A stretch of 64,000 nt of DNA, from NCBI GenBank assembly GCA_900759715.1, contig CAAEXF010000141.1, positions 1 to 64,000 of the forward strand. The letters are read 5' to 3'. The notes beneath the pieces are model-generated. The model ran no database searches and was not told where the DNA came from. It saw only the letters and a list, made by a program, of their open reading frames with translations. The stretch is from Clostridium_AM sp900759715. GTDB lineage: Bacteria; Bacillota; Clostridia; Clostridiales; Clostridiaceae. Shown here piece after piece: positions 59,052 through 64,000 of the stretch; positions within the stretch are counted from its first letter, which is position 1, and the number at the start of each line of letters is the position of its first letter. The position numbers and the translations under genes are program-made.

Positions 59052-59777
59052 ATGCAAGAAGAAAAAGATAACAAAGGAATTAAAGAGCAGGAAGAAAATA
59101 AAGGCAACAAGGAGCTGCAGAATATAAAAGAATTAGGTATGCAAAATATTCCTAAAGCTAAAGATAGAATTCAAATATTACCTATAATCGGTCAAATTGA
59201 AGGGCATGTGGCGTTACCACCACAAACTAAAACCACTAGATATGAACATGTTATACCACTACTAATTGCCATTGAGAATGATCCAAATGTTGAAGGAGTA
59301 CTTGCAGTGCTAAATACTGTGGGAGGTGACGTAGAAGCAGGATTGGCAATATCAGAAATGATAAGAAGTTTGAGTAAACCTACAGTATCTTTAGTGATTG
59401 GCGGAGGACATTCTATTGGAGTACCTCTTGCTACTGCTGCAGATTACTCCTTTATTTCACCTTCGGCTACTATGATAGTTCACCCAATAAGGATGAATGG
59501 TCTTGTTATAGGTGCGCCCCAAACCTTTGAATATTTTAATAAAATGCAGGAGAGAATTATTGAGTTTATAGTGAGAACCTCAAAGATAGATAGAGATAGA
59601 TTACGTAAACTTATGGCTCAAACAGATGAATTATTAAATGATATGGGAACTATTTTAATTGGAAAGCATGCAGTAGACGAAGGATTGATCGATGAAGTTG
59701 GAGGTATAAGTGATGCTATTAAAAAACTAGATGTGCTTATACAAGAGAAAAAAAAGGATACTGAAAGTCAGCCATAG
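59052..59777 (+). CDS. tepA: ClpP-like translocation-enhancing protein TepA
   Basis: TepA is a ClpP-type serine peptidase homologue linked to protein export in Bacillus. The nucleophile is in GGGHSIGVPLATAADY and the histidine in MIVHPIRMNG, giving a plausible catalytic dyad with a later Asp. A hydrophilic N-terminal region of about 40 aa (rich in Lys, Glu and Asn) precedes the domain. Length is 241 aa. ATG 59052 follows AAGGAGGGA. It lies upstream of the spoIIIE-type translocase gene, the same order as in Bacillus. Confidence 0.9.
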   Translation: MQEEKDNKGIKEQEENKGNKELQNIKELGMQNIPKAKDRIQILPIIGQIEGHVALPPQTKTTRYEHVIPLLIAIENDPNVEGVLAVLNTVGGDVEAGLAISEMIRSLSKPTVSLVIGGGHSIGVPLATAADYSFISPSATMIVHPIRMNGLVIGAPQTFEYFNKMQERIIEFIVRTSKIDRDRLRKLMAQTDELLNDMGTILIGKHAVDEGLIDEVGGISDAIKKLDVLIQEKKKDTESQP

Positions 59778-59791
59778 GATATTTCCTATGG
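59772..59791 (+). terminator. Hairpin after tepA
   Basis: CCATAGGA (59772-59779) and TCCTATGG (59784-59791) form a perfect 8-bp stem at the tepA stop codon; only a weak T-rich tail follows. Confidence 0.5.
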
Positions 59792-59815
59792 TGATTTATA
59801 TTTATAAGTAATTAA

Positions 59816-59971
59816 GGCATCTTCAAAAAATAACTAGTCAGTATGATAGTATATTTTGCATCATACTGTGTCGGCAGAACCCGTTGATAGAACAACTGTC
59901 AGCGGAACCTGTCTTCTTGTCTGATGCAAAATATCTGTAGTACTTTGACTTGTTATTTTATTTCAGATACA
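59816..59971. mobile_element. MITE-like element, copy 3 (156 nt)
   Basis: The left end is GGCATCTTCAAAAAATAA, followed by CTAGTCAGTAT as in copy 1. The right end in reverse complement starts GTATCTGAAATAAAATAA, with GTATC where copies 1 and 2 have GGCAT. The interior contains ATATTTTGCATC and its complement GATGCAAAATAT around a central GTTG/CAAC hairpin. It lies between tepA and ftsK. Confidence 0.75.
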
Positions 59972-60046
59972 TAAAAGGAAATATATTAATTATGTAGAAT
60001 AACTACATAGATAGGTGTTATTACAATTGTCTTGAGGTGATATGAT

Positions 60047-62302
60047 ATGGCTAGAAAAACAGAAAAATATGAATTTGATAGAGACATAAAAGGAATTCTC
60101 CTAATTACATTAGGAATATTGATGATAATAAGTGTTTTCTCATCAGCATCATCTGGAATTATTGGAAACTTTACTAAAAAAATATTAATAGCTGTAATGG
60201 GATTAGGTGCCTTTGTTTTTCCAGTCTTGATAATATTTACAGGATTTTGCTTTTTATGTAAAAAGAATAAAATAAATTTCAGCAAAAAGTTTTATGGAAT
60301 TTTACTGTTTATTATTAACACTCTTCTGCTTATACAAATGATAATAATGTCAGAGTATTATGTAAGTAATGATATAGTAAAAGGAATAAGAATACTATAT
60401 GAAACTGATAGTCCATTGCATGGAGGAATTATAAGTTTTTTAATAGATGTACCTCTTTTTAAATTGTTTGGCAGTGTAGGATGTTACGTGATTTTTTCTT
60501 CAATATACATAATATGTTTTATATTAATGAGTAAGATAACAATTTATGATATATTGCATAAAATAAAGTCTGCATTAAAAGAAAGCAATTATATGGAAGA
60601 AGACACAATCATTAATGAAAAAGACAGAGAACCAGAAAAGCCTCAACATAGTAGCAGCGTAGAGAAAGAAAGCTTCATAAAAAATATTAATAATAGAATA
60701 AAGATTTTGGACTTTATGAAATCAGCAGACAAAAATGTTGAGGAAAAACCTGATGCAGATATTAAAGAAAATAAAAATGTAAAGCGTAATATTGAGATTG
60801 AATGTGCTTCTGATAAGGCAATAGATGATTCAATAAATGAGGAATTGGACAAGCAAATGATAGGTACCAATATAAGCTGTAACCAAGAATATAATTTTCC
60901 ATCTGTTGAACTGCTAAAAACAAATGTTCAGTCAAAGCTTAATAAAGAAGATAAAAAAGAATTAATAAATAATGCCAACAAACTAGAAGAAACTCTAAGC
61001 AGTTTTGGTGTAGAAGCTAAAGTTATTCAGGTAAGTAAAGGACCTTCTGTAACGAGATTTGAACTTCAACCTAGTCCAGGAGTTAAGGTAAGCAAAATTG
61101 TAAATCTATCTGATGACATAGCTTTGGGATTAGCAGCATCAGGAGTAAGAATTGAGGCTCCTATTCCAGGAAAATCTGCTATAGGAATAGAAGTACCAAA
61201 TAGAGAGTTAACAGCGGTTTATTTAAGAGAAGTTATAGAATCTCCAGAGTTTATTAATTCAAGCAAAAACTTAGCCTGTTCATTAGGAAAAGATATAGGT
61301 GGAAACTGCGTAGTTTGTGACTTAACAAAAATGCCGCATATGCTTATTGCAGGAGCTACTGGTTCAGGAAAAAGTGTATGTATAAACACATTAATAGTAA
61401 GTTTGCTCTATAAATATTCCCCGGATAATGTCAAGCTGTTGATGGTAGATCCGAAAGTAGTTGAGCTTAGTGTATATAATGGAATACCTCACCTGTTAAT
61501 ACCAGTAGTTACAGATCCTAAAAAAGCAGCGGGAGCATTAAACTGGGCTGTTCAGGAGATGACAAGAAGATATAAACTTTTTGCAGATAACGGTGTAAGA
61601 AATATTGAAAGCTATAATGAACTATATGAAAAAGGAATAACAGAAAATAAGCTTCCTTTTGTTGTAATAATTATTGATGAATTAGCAGATTTAATGATGG
61701 TATGCCCCAATGATATTGAAGACTACATAGGTCGTTTAGCTCAGATGGCCAGAGCTGCAGGAATGCATTTAGTTATTGCCACACAAAGACCTTCTGTAGA
61801 CGTTATTACCGGGGTAATTAAGGCTAATATACCTTCAAGAATATCTTTTGCGGTGTCTTCCCAAATTGACTCAAGAACTATATTGGATACAGCAGGTGCT
61901 GAGAAGCTTCTTGGGAAAGGAGACATGCTATTCTATCCAGTAGGTGAGGCAAAGCCAATAAGAATTCAAGGAGCATTTATATCTGAAAGTGAAGTTGAAA
62001 ACGTAGTTAACTTTATTAAAGATAAACAAGGTGCACCACAATATGAAGATGATATAATAGATCACATTGACACGAATGCCAATGGAGAAAGTTCAGATGC
62101 TGATGAATTATTAGAAGAAGCTACCAGAATAGTAGTAGATATAGGACAAGCATCTACATCACTTCTGCAAAGAAGGCTTAGAATAGGTTATAATAGAGCT
62201 GCTAGAATAATTGATCAGATGGAAGAAAGAGGGATAATATCAGGACGAGATGGAAGTAAGCCAAGACAGGTTCTTGTAAAGAGGGAAAACTATGACAGGT
62301 AA
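60047..62302 (+). CDS. DNA translocase FtsK/SpoIIIE
   Basis: This septal DNA pump moves chromosomes across the division or sporulation septum. About four membrane helices (residues 15-165) are followed by a variable, charged linker, the motor with Walker A GATGSGKSVCIN (near residue 440), IIIDELADLMMV and a C-terminal gamma winged helix (SLLQRRLRIGYNRAARIID) that reads orienting DNA motifs. Length is 751 aa. GAGGTGA precedes the ATG. Position after tepA matches spoIIIE; with no second paralogue visible I leave the division versus sporulation role open. Confidence 0.95.
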   Translation: MARKTEKYEFDRDIKGILLITLGILMIISVFSSASSGIIGNFTKKILIAVMGLGAFVFPVLIIFTGFCFLCKKNKINFSKKFYGILLFIINTLLLIQMIIMSEYYVSNDIVKGIRILYETDSPLHGGIISFLIDVPLFKLFGSVGCYVIFSSIYIICFILMSKITIYDILHKIKSALKESNYMEEDTIINEKDREPEKPQHSSSVEKESFIKNINNRIKILDFMKSADKNVEEKPDADIKENKNVKRNIEIECASDKAIDDSINEELDKQMIGTNISCNQEYNFPSVELLKTNVQSKLNKEDKKELINNANKLEETLSSFGVEAKVIQVSKGPSVTRFELQPSPGVKVSKIVNLSDDIALGLAASGVRIEAPIPGKSAIGIEVPNRELTAVYLREVIESPEFINSSKNLACSLGKDIGGNCVVCDLTKMPHMLIAGATGSGKSVCINTLIVSLLYKYSPDNVKLLMVDPKVVELSVYNGIPHLLIPVVTDPKKAAGALNWAVQEMTRRYKLFADNGVRNIESYNELYEKGITENKLPFVVIIIDELADLMMVCPNDIEDYIGRLAQMARAAGMHLVIATQRPSVDVITGVIKANIPSRISFAVSSQIDSRTILDTAGAEKLLGKGDMLFYPVGEAKPIRIQGAFISESEVENVVNFIKDKQGAPQYEDDIIDHIDTNANGESSDADELLEEATRIVVDIGQASTSLLQRRLRIGYNRAARIIDQMEERGIISGRDGSKPRQVLVKRENYDR

Positions 62303-62479
62303 GATAAAATTTACTTAATAAAGAGCTATTTAAGTCTATAATTATTTATGTATGGTAATCATAGGATAAGATAATTGAGTCTTTTATTATTGTAATTTTT
62401 CTTGTAAAATATAAAAAGTAGATTTAAAATAAAGTATGAAGTTTTGGATTTAATTATTTATCTAATAGGAGGAAAAATA

Positions 62480-63820
62480 GTGGATAAATTAAAAGTTGGG
62501 CTAATAAGTTTAGGCTGTGATAAAAATAGGATTGATTCTGAAATTATTCTAAGTCATATAAATATGGATAATACTATTGTAAATAATCCTAAGGAAGCAG
62601 ATGTAATAATCATAAATACCTGTGGATTTATTGAATCTGCAAAGCAAGAATCTATCGATACCATTCTCGAAATGTCAAAGTATAAGGAAAGATTTAGTTG
62701 CAAGTTAATTGTAGTTACAGGATGTTTAACTCAAAGATACGGTAAGGAGCTCATGGAGCTTTTACCCGAAATAGATATAATGCTTGGAGTAAATGATTAT
62801 GACAGGCTAAATGAAAGCATAATAAAATGTATGGAAGATAAAAATTCTAAATTTTATAGCTGCAATTATAGTGACTCTAGCATAAATGAGGGTAAGAGAA
62901 TACTCACTACTGCATCCTTTACAGCATACTTAAGAATTGCTGAGGGGTGTGATAACTTTTGTACTTATTGCATAATTCCTAAAATTAGAGGAAAGTATAG
63001 AAGCAGAAATATAGAAAACATATTGGAAGAAGCTAAAAATCTTGCAGCTCAAGGAGTAAAAGAGATTATATTAGTTGCTCAAGATACTACAAGATATGGA
63101 ATAGATATATATGGACAAAAAATGCTTCCAAAACTTATAAATGAAATATCTAAAGTTGAAGGAATCCAGTGGATAAGAATATTATATTGTTATCCCGAAG
63201 AGATTACAGATGAGTTAATAGATGAAATAGCTAATAATGATAAGGTATGTAAGTATTTGGATATTCCTGTTCAACATATAAGTGATGACATATTAAAGCT
63301 TATGGGAAGAAGAGGAAGAAAGCAAGAAATAATAAATAATTTAAATAAATTAAGAGCAAAAGTAGATGGAATAGTAATAAGAACATCCATAATTGTAGGA
63401 TTCCCAGGAGAAAGCAAAGAAAATTTTAATGAGTTAAAGGATTTTATAAGAGAAATAAAATTTGATAAGTTAGGTGTATTTAAGTATTCTCAAGAAGAAG
63501 GAACCCCAGCCGCAGAAATGAAAGAGCAAGTTGATGAAGATATAAAGCAAAAACGTGAAGAAGAATTAATGATGCTTCAACAAGCAATATCGAAAGACAT
63601 TAATGATAGTAAGATAAATAGAGCTTATGAGGTCATCATTGAAGGAAAAGACAAAGAAGTATGGTATGGCAGAAGCCGTGAAATGGCTCCTGAAATAGAT
63701 GGTCTAATTTATTTTGAAAGTGATAAAAATTTACAAATAGGAACTATGGTTAAGGTTAAAATCACCAATAGCTCCGAGTATGATTTAATGGGAGTTGTAT
63801 GTAATGAATCTAGCAAATAA
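62480..63820 (+). CDS. rimO: Ribosomal protein S12 methylthiotransferase RimO
   Basis: RimO adds a methylthio group to an aspartate of ribosomal protein S12 with radical SAM chemistry. The MTTase N-terminal cluster ligands lie in SLGCDKNRIDSE, NTCGFI and TGCLTQRYG. The radical SAM motif EGCDNFCTYCIIP lies near residues 155-165, and a TRAM domain ends the protein. SLGCDKN (rather than the MiaB-type TYGCQMN) favours RimO. Length is 446 aa. I use GTG 62480 behind AGGAGG; upstream codons are hydrophobic and have no ribosome-binding site. Confidence 0.95.
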   Translation: MDKLKVGLISLGCDKNRIDSEIILSHINMDNTIVNNPKEADVIIINTCGFIESAKQESIDTILEMSKYKERFSCKLIVVTGCLTQRYGKELMELLPEIDIMLGVNDYDRLNESIIKCMEDKNSKFYSCNYSDSSINEGKRILTTASFTAYLRIAEGCDNFCTYCIIPKIRGKYRSRNIENILEEAKNLAAQGVKEIILVAQDTTRYGIDIYGQKMLPKLINEISKVEGIQWIRILYCYPEEITDELIDEIANNDKVCKYLDIPVQHISDDILKLMGRRGRKQEIINNLNKLRAKVDGIVIRTSIIVGFPGESKENFNELKDFIREIKFDKLGVFKYSQEEGTPAAEMKEQVDEDIKQKREEELMMLQQAISKDINDSKINRAYEVIIEGKDKEVWYGRSREMAPEIDGLIYFESDKNLQIGTMVKVKITNSSEYDLMGVVCNESSK

Positions 63821-64000
63821 ACTTACATTACTTAGAATACTTTTAGTTCCGTTTTTTTTAATGTTTATTACAATTAAAGATATCCCTTATGGGAAGCCTA
63901 TTGCTATAGGTATATTTGTAATTGCATCTATTACAGATAAATTAGATGGATATATAGCGAGAAGTAGAAACCAAATAACTAGATTTGGTAAATTTATGGA
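63804..64000 (+). CDS. pgsA: CDP-diacylglycerol-glycerol-3-phosphate 3-phosphatidyltransferase (5' part)
   Basis: PgsA makes phosphatidylglycerophosphate, the precursor of phosphatidylglycerol. The window edge cuts the gene after 65 complete codons. The visible part has NLANKLTLLRILLVPFFL, a second membrane segment, and the start of the CDP-alcohol transferase motif: DKLDGYIARS followed by RFGKF, in which the Asp, Gly, Ala and Arg positions agree. It overlaps rimO by 17 nt, with GGGAG about 9 nt before the ATG, so the two are translationally coupled. The rimO-pgsA order is common in clostridia. Confidence 0.93.
   Translation, partial: MNLANKLTLLRILLVPFFLMFITIKDIPYGKPIAIGIFVIASITDKLDGYIARSRNQITRFGKFM

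Overview
The window is AT-rich (roughly 30% GC by eye) and holds the long housekeeping block of a spore-forming low-GC Firmicute. Gene content and order (recG-rsmD-coaD, tmcAL/pta-ackA, yceD-rpmF-plsX-acpP-rnc, spoVS-smc-ftsY, ylxM-ffh-rpsP-rimM-trmD-rplS, dprA-topA-codY-rpsB-tsf, dxr-rseP-ispG, rimP-nusA-infB, rpsO-pnp-ymxH-dapG-tepA-spoIIIE-rimO-pgsA) fit Clostridium sensu stricto. Sporulation genes (ylbJ, spoVS, a CotF-type coat protein, ymxH, a SpoIIIE-type translocase), codY, AT-rich codon use and frequent GTG/TTG starts agree. The species cannot be named from this sequence. Almost every long reading frame has a clear housekeeping assignment; no rRNA, tRNA, CRISPR array, prophage or transposase was seen.

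Layout. 0-7 kb: recG between inverted copies of an intergenic repeat, then rsmD, coaD and a coiled-coil protein, with ylbJ and tmcAL on the minus strand. 7-14 kb: acetate kinase pathway, L32, phospholipid and fatty-acid genes, rnc, a radical-SAM protein and spoVS. 14-26 kb: smc, the SRP pathway (ftsY, ylxM, ffh), 30S and tRNA maturation factors (rpsP, khpA, rimM, trmD), rplS, signal peptidase, rbgA, rnhB. 26-35 kb: DNA-processing genes (yraN, comM, dprA, topA), a minus-strand pair of uncharacterised enzymes, and codY. 35-45 kb: translation factors, then undecaprenyl, CDP-diglyceride and isoprenoid synthesis, interrupted at 41-42 kb by a small region with a coat protein, a 47-codon ORF and a broken membrane-protein gene. 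45-53 kb: the nusA-infB operon. 53-64 kb: rpsO, pnp, peptidase, lysine-pathway aspartokinase, TepA, FtsK/SpoIIIE, RimO and the start of pgsA (cut by the window edge).

The least ordinary material lies between the genes. (1) A ~167-nt structured element occurs twice, directly in front of rsmD and rimM. Both genes act in 30S-subunit maturation. The element contains the Shine-Dalgarno sequence of each gene, and its differences mostly keep the base pairing. (2) Three genes (topA, ylxM, the 47-codon ORF) have a Shine-Dalgarno-like sequence followed by a hairpin and only then the start codon. (3) A 19-bp inverted repeat spans the promoter spacer and the ribosome-binding site of yceD. (4) A 66-159-nt MITE-like family with GGCAT termini is present in three copies. 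(5) A modular palindromic repeat family includes an inverted pair flanking recG. (6) The rimP-nusA operon has a promoter followed by two intrinsic terminators, which suggests attenuation. (7) A near-perfect 48-nt palindrome lies in front of plsX. (8) A sequence matching the sigma-H consensus lies in front of spoVS. All function assignments come from reading motifs and gene order; no database search was run.
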